NCBI GenBank assembly: GCA_946566955.1 | Contig: CAMNXD010000004.1 | Coordinates: 47,393 to 111,392 of the forward strand | Reading direction: 5' to 3' | Source of the DNA: an uncultured Clostridia bacterium | GTDB taxonomy: Bacteria; Bacillota; Clostridia; Oscillospirales; Acutalibacteraceae | DNA: 64,000 nucleotides | Shown here: piece by piece, positions 57,151 through 64,000 of the stretch | Numbering within the stretch: position 1 is the first letter of the stretch | Layout of the letters: every line of letters begins with the position of its first letter | Position numbers and translations under genes: made by a program | The notes under the pieces: model-generated | Seen by the model: only the letters and a program-made list of their open reading frames with translations | The model's database searches: none | Told to the model about the DNA's origin: nothing

Positions 57151-57363
57151 AATTCTTTTGTAATTGATTTATTATACTTAGATTCAAAATATGAATTTTA
57201 TAAAGTTCTTAGATTTCGGCAAGTTTTATTAGCAGATGATAATATTAAGCATTTTAGCATTGATAACTTATTATCTTTAAATTCTTAGAGATTAGCATAT
57301 GATGCAAAGCTTGAGTGGAAAATGACTGTTTTTAAGTTATTAATTAAATATTTGACTTTTTAA
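57151..57363 (+). pseudogene. Possible coding remnant after fusA
   Basis: Between fusA and the first GG mini-protein one frame reads VIDLLYLDSKYEFYKVLRF and further residues to a TAG at 57286. It then continues RLAYDAKLEWKMTVFK to a TAA at 57361. The residue mix looks protein-like and the frame is the same on both sides of the stop. There is no start codon or ribosome site. It may be the tail of a dead gene or chance. Nothing else fills this 350-base gap. Confidence 0.3.
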
Positions 57364-57423
57364 ATTCTGAAGCTTCAAAAGACAATCGATTTCTAGCGTG
57401 GTATTTTAAAGAGGAGGTTAATT

Positions 57424-57654
57424 ATGATGTTTGAAGATAAAGAACTCAAAGTTAACGAAGGCGACTTGGAAAAGATATCCGGTGGAAGTGAAACAATTTA
57501 TGGAGAGATAATATGCGATGTTTGTAGGAAAGATGTGCCTGCAGCTCCTGTGAATAATGGTCATATTTGTTTCGATTGCTTAGAGAAACTTAAAAAAACT
57601 CTAGGTGAAAGAGGTCTATTAGATTATCTTAAAACTTTCAATAAAAAAAGCTGA
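57424..57654 (+). CDS. GG-leader mini-protein with two CxxC pairs
   Basis: The 76-residue product has a 21-residue leader ending LEKISGG, with hydrophobic residues at -4, -7 and -12 as in class II bacteriocin leaders. The predicted 55-residue cargo has CDVC, 14 residues, then CFDC, and a helical tail LEKLKKTL. Two CxxC pairs at this spacing suit a small zinc ribbon. GAGGAGG precedes the ATG pair. It is the first of three such loci inserted between fusA and tuf. The role of the exported cargo is unknown. Confidence 0.8.
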   Translation: MMFEDKELKVNEGDLEKISGGSETIYGEIICDVCRKDVPAAPVNNGHICFDCLEKLKKTLGERGLLDYLKTFNKKS

Positions 57655-57690
57655 ATTTTTTATTAAACATATTAATAAAGTAGAAAATAT

Positions 57691-57935
57691 GTTATAAAAG
57701 AAATTAGAGCTAATAAAAGTTTAGAAAAATTAGATGATCAAAATCTAGAAAAGATTTTTGGTGAGCGAACTACTAGATACCGTAGTGCTCGCTGCGGCAG
57801 ATGCGACTGTAGAGGTGAAAACCCTGTGTACATGTTGGTCATTTGTGCAATGATTGTTTAGTTAAAATGAAAGAAACCTTATCTCCAGCTGAGTTTAGAG
57901 ATCAAAATAAAATTAAGTATAATGGAGGAATAGTT
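57691..57935 (+). pseudogene. Decayed copy of the GG-CxxC mini-protein
   Basis: This is a broken paralogue of its two neighbours. One frame reads SLEKLDDQNLEKIFGE, with the GG changed to GE, then RSARCGRCDC. After a missing base in the AACCC region near 57822 the next frame reads CVHVGHLCNDCLVKMKETL, matching the neighbours' second half. No start codon remains. The nucleotide match to both neighbours around GGTCA(C/T)TTGTGC shows tandem duplication. Confidence 0.7.
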
Positions 57936-58169
57936 ATGAAAGACTTTAAAGAAAACGATCGTTTGGAAAATCTGGACGAAGAAACCGAAGAGAAAGTTTC
58001 TGGTGGATACTACAGCTACAGTTCCTCTTCCGATGGCCCTTGTTGCGACAACTGCCATGCTGTGGGTGGAATACCTCTGAAAAACGGAGGTCACTTGTGC
58101 ATTAGTTGCTTAGAAAAATTAAAAGATACGTTTTCTCCTGACCTGTTTGACAAATATGTGGGATCGTAA
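57936..58169 (+). CDS. GG-leader mini-protein with two CxxC pairs
   Basis: The 77-residue product starts at ATG 57936 (GGAGG upstream), with a 24-residue acidic leader ending EEKVSGG. The 53-residue cargo begins with a Tyr/Ser-rich stretch (YYSYSSSS), then CCDNC, about 14 residues, CISC and a tail LEKLKDTFSPDLF. The longer frame from 57843 is the tail of the decayed copy upstream, not part of this gene. It is close to the gene at 57424 in its second half. Confidence 0.8.
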   Translation: MKDFKENDRLENLDEETEEKVSGGYYSYSSSSDGPCCDNCHAVGGIPLKNGGHLCISCLEKLKDTFSPDLFDKYVGS

Positions 58170-58180
58170 AATTAATTTCC

Positions 58181-58208
58181 TAGACTTTGTTTTTGAATGA
58201 TGTATAAT
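58181..58208 (+). promoter_or_regulatory. Possible promoter
   Basis: TAGACT at 58181 and TATAAT at 58203-58208 with a 16-base spacer, upstream of the third mini-protein and tuf. Confidence 0.4.
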
Positions 58209-58264
58209 AATAGTGTTTTACTGTTTAATATCTTCAAAAATTTAATAAGAGGTGAAGTAGGATT

Positions 58265-58588
58265 ATGAATGAAGTAAAGAAACTTCATGATGAAAGTCTA
58301 TCTAAAATAGCAGGTGGCACCTCAGAATTTACACAATTTGGTGGCAAAAACTCCATTTGGAGACCTTTATGTCCGAGCTGCAACAAAGAGATGCCTGGCG
58401 GTGCAGGAGTTATTCGAATAAAAAAAGAAGGTGCCGAACATCCATATTTTTGCACGGAGTGTGCTGAAAAGTATTTAAATAGTGGTGAAGCAACTATATA
58501 TCCAGGGTTTGAAAACCACTATCAAAAGTACGAAAAATCTACTGACGCAAGCGGAACTGTAATTTATGGCTGGAAGCGTAAAAGATAA
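58265..58588 (+). CDS. GG-leader mini-protein with two CxxC pairs, long form
   Basis: The 107-residue product has an 18-residue leader ([18 protein letters not shown]) that closely follows bacteriocin leader rules. The 89-residue cargo has CPSC, then a longer loop of about 22 residues, then CTEC. A Tyr-rich tail ends in WKRKR. It lies 37 bases before the tuf start, so it may be cotranscribed with tuf. Confidence 0.78.
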   Translation: MNEVKKLHDESLSKIAGGTSEFTQFGGKNSIWRPLCPSCNKEMPGGAGVIRIKKEGAEHPYFCTECAEKYLNSGEATIYPGFENHYQKYEKSTDASGTVIYGWKRKR

Positions 58589-58625
58589 TTTAAGATTATA
58601 TTTTATTTTAGGAGGAAAACAAAAA

Positions 58626-59828
58626 ATGGCAAAGGCTAAATTTGAAAGAAACAAACCTCATGTAAACATTGGTACTATCGGTCACGTTGACCATGGTAAA
58701 ACTACTTTAACTGCAGCAATTACTAAAGTTCTTAACTTAAAAGGTGACTCTGAATTCGTAGATTATGCTAATATCGACAAAGCACCTGAAGAAAGAGAAC
58801 GCGGAATTACAATTAATACTGCTCATGTTGAGTATCAAACGGCATCTCGACATTATGCTCACGTTGACTGCCCAGGCCATGCGGACTACGTTAAAAACAT
58901 GATTACTGGTGCTGCACAAATGGACGGTGCTATTTTAGTAGTTTCAGCAGCAGATGGTCCCATGCCTCAAACTCGTGAACACATTCTTTTAGCACGTCAA
59001 GTAGGCGTTCCTAACATTGTTGTATTTATGAATAAAGTTGACCAAGTTGACGATCCTGAATTATTAGACCTCGTTGAGATGGAAATTCGTGAACTTTTAA
59101 ATGAATATGAATTCCCTGGAGATGATACTCCAATTATTAAAGGTTCTGCACTTAAAGTTTTAGAGTCATCTGCAAAAGATGCTGGAGCTGAAGAGTATAA
59201 ATGCATTCATGAACTTATGGAAGCTGTTGACTCTTTTATTCCTACTCCAGAAAGAAAATCAGATCAACCGTTCTTAATGCCAGTTGAAGACGTCTTTACT
59301 ATTACAGGACGTGGAACAGTTGCTACTGGTAGAGTAGAACGTGGACAGCTTAAAATGAGTGAAGAAGTTGAGTTAGTTGGTCTTACAGAAGAGCGTAGAA
59401 AAGTAGTTGTTACTGGAATAGAAATGTTCAGAAAACTTCTTGATTACGCCGAAGCAGGAGATAACGTTGGAGTTCTTTTACGTGGAGTTCAAAGAGAAGA
59501 TATTCAACGCGGTCAAGTTTTAGCTAAACCTGGTACAATTAATCCTCACACTAAATTTAGAGGTCAAGTTTATGTTCTAACTAAAGATGAAGGAGGACGT
59601 CATACACCTTTCTTCAACAACTATCGTCCTCAGTTCTACTTCAGAACAACTGACGTTACAGGCGTTATTTCTCTTCCTGAGGGCACTGAAATGTGCATGC
59701 CTGGCGACAACGTTGTTATGGACGTAGAACTAATTACTCCTATTGCTATCGAAGAAGGACTTCGCTTCGCTATTCGTGAAGGCGGAAGAACAGTTGGTTC
59801 AGGTGTTGTAACTGAAATTCTTGGCTAA
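58626..59828 (+). CDS. tuf: Elongation factor Tu
   Basis: EF-Tu brings aminoacyl-tRNA to the ribosome. The 400-residue protein begins [14 protein letters not shown] and has [22 protein letters not shown] and NKVD. The ATG at 58626 has AGGAGG; the frame to 58566 is a chance extension. It is separated from fusA by the GG mini-protein genes. Confidence 0.97.
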   Translation: MAKAKFERNKPHVNIGTIGHVDHGKTTLTAAITKVLNLKGDSEFVDYANIDKAPEERERGITINTAHVEYQTASRHYAHVDCPGHADYVKNMITGAAQMDGAILVVSAADGPMPQTREHILLARQVGVPNIVVFMNKVDQVDDPELLDLVEMEIRELLNEYEFPGDDTPIIKGSALKVLESSAKDAGAEEYKCIHELMEAVDSFIPTPERKSDQPFLMPVEDVFTITGRGTVATGRVERGQLKMSEEVELVGLTEERRKVVVTGIEMFRKLLDYAEAGDNVGVLLRGVQREDIQRGQVLAKPGTINPHTKFRGQVYVLTKDEGGRHTPFFNNYRPQFYFRTTDVTGVISLPEGTEMCMPGDNVVMDVELITPIAIEEGLRFAIREGGRTVGSGVVTEILG

Positions 59829-59844
59829 TTAAGGTATAGTAAAA

Positions 59845-59876
59845 GACCGCTTCATTTGAAGCGGCCTTATTTTTTA
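59845..59876 (+). terminator. Terminator after tuf
   Basis: An 8-base stem CCGCTTCA (59847-59854) with TGAAGCGG (59857-59864), followed by a T-rich tail. Confidence 0.85.
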
Positions 59877-59886
59877 TGAATTAAAT

Positions 59887-60150
59887 TTAATGGCCTTTTT
59901 TAGGAGCAACCATTTCGTCTATACGTTCAGTTAATTCTGCTAACATAATTTTTAGAGTTGGATTTCTAAAACATTGTTCACATACTAATATGTCGGTTTT
60001 GTCATTATAAGAAACGCTATAAAGACCTCCATGCTTGTTGTTAGTGCTGTCTGTGCTACCGCCGCAGAATGGACAAGGACAATCTCCATTGCCTCCCGCA
60101 ATTTTTTCTAAATCCATTTCGTTTATTATGGATAATGAACAATAACTCAT
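59887..60150 (-). CDS. GG-leader mini-protein with two CxxC pairs
   Basis: The 87-residue product has a 20-residue leader ending MDLEKIAGG and a 67-residue cargo. The cargo has CPCPFC close to the cleavage site, a Gly/Asn/Ser loop, then CEQC and a helical tail. GGGAGGG precedes the ATG and a TTGTCA/TATAAT promoter lies just upstream. It is the first member on the minus strand, convergent with tuf. Confidence 0.8.
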   Translation of the reverse strand: MSYCSLSIINEMDLEKIAGGNGDCPCPFCGGSTDSTNNKHGGLYSVSYNDKTDILVCEQCFRNPTLKIMLAELTERIDEMVAPKKGH

Positions 60151-60182
60151 TACTATTTCCCTCCCTTAAAGTTTATAAAACA

Positions 60183-60211
60183 ATTATATCATAATTATAT
60201 AACGTTGACAA
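60183..60211 (-). promoter_or_regulatory. Promoter for minus-strand GG mini-protein
   Basis: Leftward TTGTCA (60211-60206), a 17-base spacer and TATAAT (60188-60183), about 35 bases before the ATG. Confidence 0.65.
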
Positions 60212-60275
60212 GAGGGAAATTTTTAATAATGTTCTTTAAAATTCGATATTTATACTTATTAAGATAGTAAAATTT

Positions 60276-60420
60276 CTAATTATTTACGTATTTTTCTTTA
60301 CCATATGAATCGCAAATAGGTTGCATAACAAATGCTTTGCCTGCAACTTGCCTAAATCCTCTTCGTCTAAAGCCTTTAGTGAATCTAGATTTTTACTCTT
60401 GCTTGCATTCCCCTTAAAAC
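60276..60420 (-). pseudogene. Decayed GG-leader mini-protein
   Basis: Leftward, one frame reads KNLDSLKALDEEDLG, almost the leader of the gene at 60427. After a missing base the next frame reads QVAGKAFVMQPICDSYGKEK and stops at 60276. The GG is now GK, only one cysteine remains and no start codon is in frame. It is a dead copy of the family. Confidence 0.65.
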
Positions 60421-60426
60421 TTGAGG

Positions 60427-60648
60427 TTATAGATGGCCATTCATTTTTTTGTAGCATTCATCGCATAATGTTTCATCACCGTAAATACGCGCTTGATTTA
60501 TTTTTTTACCGCAATTCTCGCAAGTAAATCCCATTTCTACTAACGCGCCGTATTTATCTTCAGCAACGGTTTGATATACTCCTCCGCCTGCAACTTTTTC
60601 TAGATTTCCTTCTTTTAAAGCTTTTAATGATTTAAGATTTTTTTTCAT
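60427..60648 (-). CDS. GG-leader mini-protein with two CxxC pairs
   Basis: The 73-residue product has a 22-residue leader (ending LEKVAGG) and a 51-residue cargo starting GVYQ. The cargo has CENCGKK, a short loop and CDECYKKM. It is a close relative of the gene at 60799: both share GVYQ, DKYG and the CxxCGKK/CDEC frame, so duplication is recent. AAAGGAGAGG precedes the ATG. Confidence 0.82.
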   Translation of the reverse strand: MKKNLKSLKALKEGNLEKVAGGGVYQTVAEDKYGALVEMGFTCENCGKKINQARIYGDETLCDECYKKMNGHL

Positions 60649-60676
60649 GATTATCCTCTCCTTTAAATTTATTTTT

Positions 60677-60817
60677 TTAAAAATATTCTTTACAAATAAT
60701 ATAATTTAGATTGTTATCTACATATAGTATAGGAATTCTTTTAACATACTTCTGATAAACGGTTATCTTTTTTATCATTTTTCTGCTCGCAACTTTTTCT
60801 AAATTGTCTTCATTTTT
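60677..60817 (-). pseudogene. Leader remnant fused to the end of its neighbour
   Basis: Overlapping the end of the gene at 60799 in another frame, the sequence reads NEDNLEKVASRKM, a leader with the GG changed to SR. Unrelated residues without a second CxxC follow, to a stop at 60677. This looks like a collapsed copy joined to its neighbour by recombination between repeats. Confidence 0.5.
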
Positions 60818-61026
60818 TTGTGGCATTCATCGCATAATGTTTCATACCGCTCGTCATCAGAAATACGTGCTGGATTTACTTTTTTACCGCATTTATCGCA
60901 GATAAAGCTCATTTCTGCTAGTGTACCATATTTATCGTTAATAATGCCTTGATATACTCCTCCGCCTGCAATTTCTCCTAAAGTCCCTTTTTTTAAAGCT
61001 TTCAGTGAGTCTGGGCTTTCATTCAT
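60799..61026 (-). CDS. GG-leader mini-protein with two CxxC pairs
   Basis: The 75-residue product has a 22-residue leader ending LGEIAGG and a 53-residue cargo. The cargo has GVYQ, CDKCGKK and CDECHKKM, closely matching the gene at 60427. Its start overlaps the end of the upstream member by eight bases, with the ribosome site inside that gene, so translation is coupled. The last residues differ from its paralogue because of a recombination joint. Confidence 0.82.
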   Translation of the reverse strand: MNESPDSLKALKKGTLGEIAGGGVYQGIINDKYGTLAEMSFICDKCGKKVNPARISDDERYETLCDECHKKMKTI

Positions 61027-61201
61027 ATTTATTCCTCCTTTTTTTGTAACATGCTTCGCAAGCTACTAAATCTGTTTCGTCATCGTAATATATTGTGGAA
61101 GTTTCCTTTTCGCAGAAATCGCAGCGTTCTTTTATTAACTCCATTCTTCCGCCTGCAGCTTGCCCTAATCCTTTTTCGTTAAGGGCCTTAATCTTTTTCA
61201 T
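61019..61201 (-). CDS. GG-leader mini-protein with two CxxC pairs, shortest form
   Basis: The 60-residue product starts at ATG 61201 (AAGGAGG). Its leader MKKIKALNEKGLGQAAGG has the same length and layout as the pediocin PA-1 leader. The 42-residue cargo has CDFC, a loop with YYDDETD, then CEAC and a basic end. A frame extension to 61258 has no ribosome site. It is the first gene of a two-gene transcript from a strong promoter. Confidence 0.82.
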   Translation of the reverse strand: MKKIKALNEKGLGQAAGGRMELIKERCDFCEKETSTIYYDDETDLVACEACYKKRRNKYE

Positions 61202-61265
61202 TTGAAACGTCACCTCCTTAAAATTTAGTGGAAACTTGTGTTCAATAAAATCGAACACATATCAT

Positions 61266-61295
61266 ATTATATATATGCATGTACATAATTGTCAA
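61266..61295 (-). promoter_or_regulatory. Promoter for two GG mini-proteins
   Basis: Leftward TTGACA (61295-61290), an 18-base spacer and TATAAT (61271-61266). Confidence 0.7.
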
Positions 61296-61352
61296 TAGTT
61301 TTATGTAAAATTTATAATTTTTTTATATCGTTACATCGTTTGAAATTTGAAA

Positions 61353-61391
61353 TATCTCATTATTGACGTCTGCTCTCAGATGAGATAGAAT
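61353..61391 (+). promoter_or_regulatory. metK promoter flanked by an inverted repeat
   Basis: TTGACG at 61363, a 17-base spacer and TAGAAT at 61386-61391. TATCTCAT (61353-61360) and ATGAGATA (61380-61387) form an 8-base perfect inverted repeat that brackets the -35 box and touches the -10 box, a possible operator. The leader is only about 30 bases, too short for a SAM riboswitch. Confidence 0.6.
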
Positions 61392-61427
61392 AAAAAAATA
61401 TTAATATTTAGAAATGGAGTAAAGGGT

Positions 61428-62621
61428 ATGTCAAAAAAGTTGTTCACTTCTGAGTCAGTGACTTCCGGTCATCCGGACAAGCTTTGCGATCGCGTTTCTG
61501 ATGCTATACTCGATGCTATACTCTCAAAAGACCCTTATGCACATGTAGCATGTGAAGTCACAGCTGCGATGGGGCTAATTCACGTTATGGGTGAAATCAA
61601 TACTAATTGCTATGTTGATATAGATAAGGAAGCTAGAAAAGTTATAAAAGATATTGGGTACATAAATTCAGATTGTGGTCTTGATGGTAATACTTGCGGA
61701 ATTATAATTTCGATAAATTCTCAGTCTTCGGATATTGCTTTGGGGGTAAATTCGTCTCTTGAGCATAAGGAAGGAGATAGTAGCTATGAAAGTACGCTAG
61801 GAGCAGGAGACCAAGGTATGATGTTTGGGTTTGCTTGCAATGAAACTCCGAATTTTATGCCTTTACCGATATCTCTTGCACATTTGCTTGCAAAAAGACT
61901 TGAGGAAGTTAGAAGAGCAGAAATTTTAAAATATCTTCGTCCAGACGGAAAAACACAAGTTACAGTTGAGTATGAAGAAGGAGTTCCAAAAAGAGTGGAT
62001 ACAATTATAGTTTCCGCTCAGCATTCGGAAGATGTAAGTTTTGAAGAAATAAAGCAGGACTTAGTAGAGCACGTAATAAAAGCTACAGTCCCCTCTAATT
62101 TAATTGACGAAAATACTAAAATGCTTATCAATCCTACTGGACGGTTCGTTATTGGTGGACCTGCTGGAGATAGCGGTCTAACAGGACGGAAAATAATAGT
62201 AGACACTTATGGCGGGTATGCGTCTCATGGTGGAGGAGCGTTTTCAGGAAAGGACCCTACAAAGGTTGATAGGTCTGGAGCATATGCTGCCCGGTACGTT
62301 GCTAAAAATATAGTAGCATCAGGTATAGCTAGAAAATGTGAAGTCCAGATCGCCTATGCTATTGGGGTTTCAAAACCTGTTTCGGTAAGCATTAATAGTT
62401 TCGGTACATCGAGTATTCAAGATAATATTTTAGCAGAAGTAGTAGAAGAAGTGTTTGATTTGCGTCCTTGCGCCATTATAGACCAGTTTAATTTGCGCTC
62501 ACCTATTTATTCTATGCTCTCTTCTTACGGACATATGGGGCGAGAAGATTTGAATGTTGGTTGGGAAAAAACAGATAAAATTAACGATTTATTAAATTTA
62601 TTTAAATTAAAGAACGTTTAA
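61428..62621 (+). CDS. metK: S-adenosylmethionine synthase
   Basis: MetK makes S-adenosylmethionine from methionine and ATP. The 397-residue protein has GHPDKLCD, the ATP-binding [12 protein letters not shown] and the P-loop-like [17 protein letters not shown]. Length is normal. It has its own promoter and terminator, next to the GG mini-protein cluster. Confidence 0.97.
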   Translation: MSKKLFTSESVTSGHPDKLCDRVSDAILDAILSKDPYAHVACEVTAAMGLIHVMGEINTNCYVDIDKEARKVIKDIGYINSDCGLDGNTCGIIISINSQSSDIALGVNSSLEHKEGDSSYESTLGAGDQGMMFGFACNETPNFMPLPISLAHLLAKRLEEVRRAEILKYLRPDGKTQVTVEYEEGVPKRVDTIIVSAQHSEDVSFEEIKQDLVEHVIKATVPSNLIDENTKMLINPTGRFVIGGPAGDSGLTGRKIIVDTYGGYASHGGGAFSGKDPTKVDRSGAYAARYVAKNIVASGIARKCEVQIAYAIGVSKPVSVSINSFGTSSIQDNILAEVVEEVFDLRPCAIIDQFNLRSPIYSMLSSYGHMGREDLNVGWEKTDKINDLLNLFKLKNV

Positions 62622-62665
62622 TTTGAGATTAAGATATATCGGAAAATATCTTTTTATAATAATTT

Positions 62666-62707
62666 AGTGAGTACTATTTAAAATAATAGTATTCACTTAT
62701 TTTTTGT
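62666..62707 (+). terminator. Terminator after metK
   Basis: A 13-base stem (62666-62678 with 62685-62697, one G-U pair) followed by TATTTTTT. Confidence 0.85.
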
Positions 62708-62842
62708 ATTATTGAGAATAGTATTTTGTGATTGTAAAGTTTGAGTTTTATTTATTTGAATTTTAAATATAATTTATTTCATCAAAAATGATTTTAATTC
62801 AAAATATGTAAAGGTATATATTTACAGTATCATAATTAAATG

Positions 62843-62871
62843 TTGATAAAAAAATCAATTTGTGTTAACAT
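62843..62871 (+). promoter_or_regulatory. Promoter for secreted zinc-ribbon gene
   Basis: TTGATA at 62843, a 17-base spacer and TAACAT at 62866-62871. It aligns with the promoter of the second copy at 63806 but is weaker. Confidence 0.5.
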
Positions 62872-62910
62872 GACACTTGATCAAATAATTTTATATAAGG
62901 GAGAGTAATT

Positions 62911-63648
62911 ATGAATTTAAAAAAGATTATATGCATAATTGCAGCAGGATTAAACTTAGGACTTTGTATGTCAAGTAATATAATGGCTCATCCAGAAAAC
63001 GAAGATTCTCCAGTATCTGAAACCGTTTGCGATTCTCCTTGTAACGAAGATAAAATTCCATTTTCTCGATCACAGCTTCAAAAGAAAGAAATACCTACTC
63101 AGCGTCCATCTCTTAGTAAAGTGCCAAATGTCTTACCTTTGCGTAATAGTAATGATATCTTACCTCCTAAACCTCCGGCTTGTGGTGAAGATAAGCAACT
63201 TCTTAGACTTAAAATTAAAAAAAAACCGAGCGATTTATTTTTTGAAAATTTATACTGCTTAAAGTGTAAAATGTTTATAGGAAAGGAAGAGAAATGTCCT
63301 AACTGTAACTGTTCTGATAAAATATCTTGGCAGGGAATAATCAATTCCCTTGACTGTTGTCCTTTCTGTGAAAAACGTGATATGTTTTATAAATTTAACT
63401 ACGGAAATTATAGAGGTTATGCATGTAGAGAGTGTAAAAGGGTGGTAAAATTAAAAATTCAAGAGTGCAATAATGGCGAGATAATAGAAGTATTTCAAAA
63501 TCTAAAACTCACGCATGACATGTTGCAGTTAATTTTTGAGATTAATAACGTTTTATCTAAAGAGAAAAAAACGAAGCGTATAGAAGAATGGAAAAAAGGA
63601 AATACGGAAACTAGCTATTACCCTCACCCTCTTTGCCATGATAATTAA
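62911..63648 (+). CDS. Secreted protein with four Cys pairs (zinc ribbons)
   Basis: This 245-residue protein has a signal peptide (MNLKKIICIIAAGLNLGLCM, likely cut after IMA). A proline/serine-rich linker follows (about residues 30-95). The cysteine-rich domain has CLKC, CPNC, CPFC and CREC at about residues 117-178, like two zinc ribbons. The tail is helical. Zinc ribbons are normally cytoplasmic, so an exported one is unusual. A second copy starts at 63868. It lies beside the GG-leader CxxC cluster but uses the Sec route. Function unknown. Confidence 0.75.
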   Translation: MNLKKIICIIAAGLNLGLCMSSNIMAHPENEDSPVSETVCDSPCNEDKIPFSRSQLQKKEIPTQRPSLSKVPNVLPLRNSNDILPPKPPACGEDKQLLRLKIKKKPSDLFFENLYCLKCKMFIGKEEKCPNCNCSDKISWQGIINSLDCCPFCEKRDMFYKFNYGNYRGYACRECKRVVKLKIQECNNGEIIEVFQNLKLTHDMLQLIFEINNVLSKEKKTKRIEEWKKGNTETSYYPHPLCHDN

Positions 63649-63662
63649 GGCTAGTAAAAAAC

Positions 63663-63690
63663 ACCATGGATTTAAGAGACTCATGGTATT
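63663..63690 (+). terminator. Weak hairpin after the secreted gene
   Basis: ACCATG (63663-63668) pairs with CATGGT (63682-63687). The T-run behind is poor. Confidence 0.35.
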
Positions 63691-63805
63691 GAAATTTATT
63701 TTGTTATTTGAGTTTTATTTAAATTTTGAATATAAGTTATTTCGTTAAGAATGGCTTTGATTTCATACATGTAAAGCCAAATATTTACGATACAACAATA
63801 TAGTG

Positions 63806-63834
63806 TTGACAAAACATTTAAATTATGTTATAAT
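63806..63834 (+). promoter_or_regulatory. Perfect-consensus promoter of the second copy
   Basis: TTGACA at 63806, a 17-base spacer and TATAAT at 63829-63834, 34 bases before the ATG. Confidence 0.8.
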
Positions 63835-63867
63835 TAATTAAATAATTTTATATAAGGAAGAATAATT

Positions 63868-64000
63868 ATGAATTTAAAAAAGATTATATGTATAATTGCA
63901 GCAGGATTAAACTTAGGACTTTGTATGCCAAGTAACATAGTGGCTTATCCGGGAAACGATGATTCATCTGAATCTGAAATTGTTTTCGGGTCTGTTGAGG
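63868..64000 (+). CDS. Second copy of the secreted protein, cut by the window end
   Basis: The first 44 codons are seen. Residues 1-20 are identical to those of the gene at 62911. After that the mature part diverges (PGNDDSSESE against PENEDSPVSE). The upstream 150 bases also match, so promoter and gene were duplicated together. AAGGAAG precedes the ATG. Whether this copy keeps the zinc ribbons lies outside the window. Confidence 0.75.
   Translation, partial: MNLKKIICIIAAGLNLGLCMPSNIVAYPGNDDSSESEIVFGSVE

Noticed and set aside
61258..61427. SAM riboswitch before metK
   Set aside because: The promoter leaves a leader of only about 30 bases, with no room for the aptamer.
1..64000. tRNA, rRNA, CRISPR arrays and insertion sequences
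   Set aside because: I looked through the gaps for cloverleaf segments, regularly spaced repeats and transposase genes and found none.

Overview
The window is AT-rich DNA from a low-GC Gram-positive bacterium. Gene order and content (dnaA-dnaN-recF-remB-gyrB-gyrA, rpmH-rnpA-yidD-yidC-jag-mnmE, spoIIID, spoVAD, spoVD/spoVE-type division genes, TTG starts with strong Shine-Dalgarno sites) point to class Clostridia, probably near the Oscillospirales. Homopolymer-broken genes, conserved gene strings with missing members, many small secreted orphans and an HPr without its regulatory serine suggest a host-adapted or shrinking genome. That lifestyle is inference. No rRNA, tRNA, insertion sequence or CRISPR array was seen.

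Layout: 0.1-2.7 kb holds four secreted, partly paralogous orphans. 2.8-7.1 kb is mnmE-jag-yidC-yidD-rnpA-rpmH, transcribed leftward from a consensus promoter. 7.1-11.4 kb is dnaA-dnaN-recF-remB; the dnaA-dnaN gap is the likely replication origin, with about ten TTTTCAAC-type repeats beside five DnaA-trio-like triplets. 11.4-17.4 kb has a zinc-ribbon membrane protein with no standard start codon, gyrB, a YcxB-like protein and gyrA. 17.5-19.5 kb has three more secreted orphans. 19.6-23.1 kb is rpmG-secE-nusG-rplK-rplA-rplJ-rplL on the minus strand, without rpoB after it. 23.4-25.4 kb encodes a 665-residue coiled-coil protein. 25.4-29.6 kb is a complete glucose-type PTS (ptsH-ptsI-crr-ptsG), followed by GTP-type PEP carboxykinase.

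31.8-36.7 kb is accessory: two genes broken at homopolymers, a double-glycine leader peptide, a set of small conserved unknown proteins and a secreted orphan. 36.9-46.6 kb has spoIIID, a heterodimeric ABC exporter, hsp20, a YugP-type metallopeptidase, spoVAD, and a GGGtGRT/IscU-like pair. 46.6-52.3 kb is spoVD-mraY-spoVE-murG. 52.6-53.7 kb has two long double-glycine leader proteins with Gly/Ala-rich hydrophobic cores. 53.8-59.8 kb is the str operon (rpsL, rpsG, fusA, tuf).

The most striking feature lies around tuf (57.4-61.2 kb): seven intact and three decayed copies of a family of mini-proteins. Each has an 18-24 residue bacteriocin-type double-glycine leader joined to a 42-89 residue cargo with two CxxC pairs, like a zinc ribbon. 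Three copies sit between fusA and tuf. Next to them are metK and a tandem pair of Sec-secreted proteins, the first with four Cys pairs. Together they suggest an export programme for small metal-binding proteins, using a leader-peptidase ABC transporter that is not in this window.
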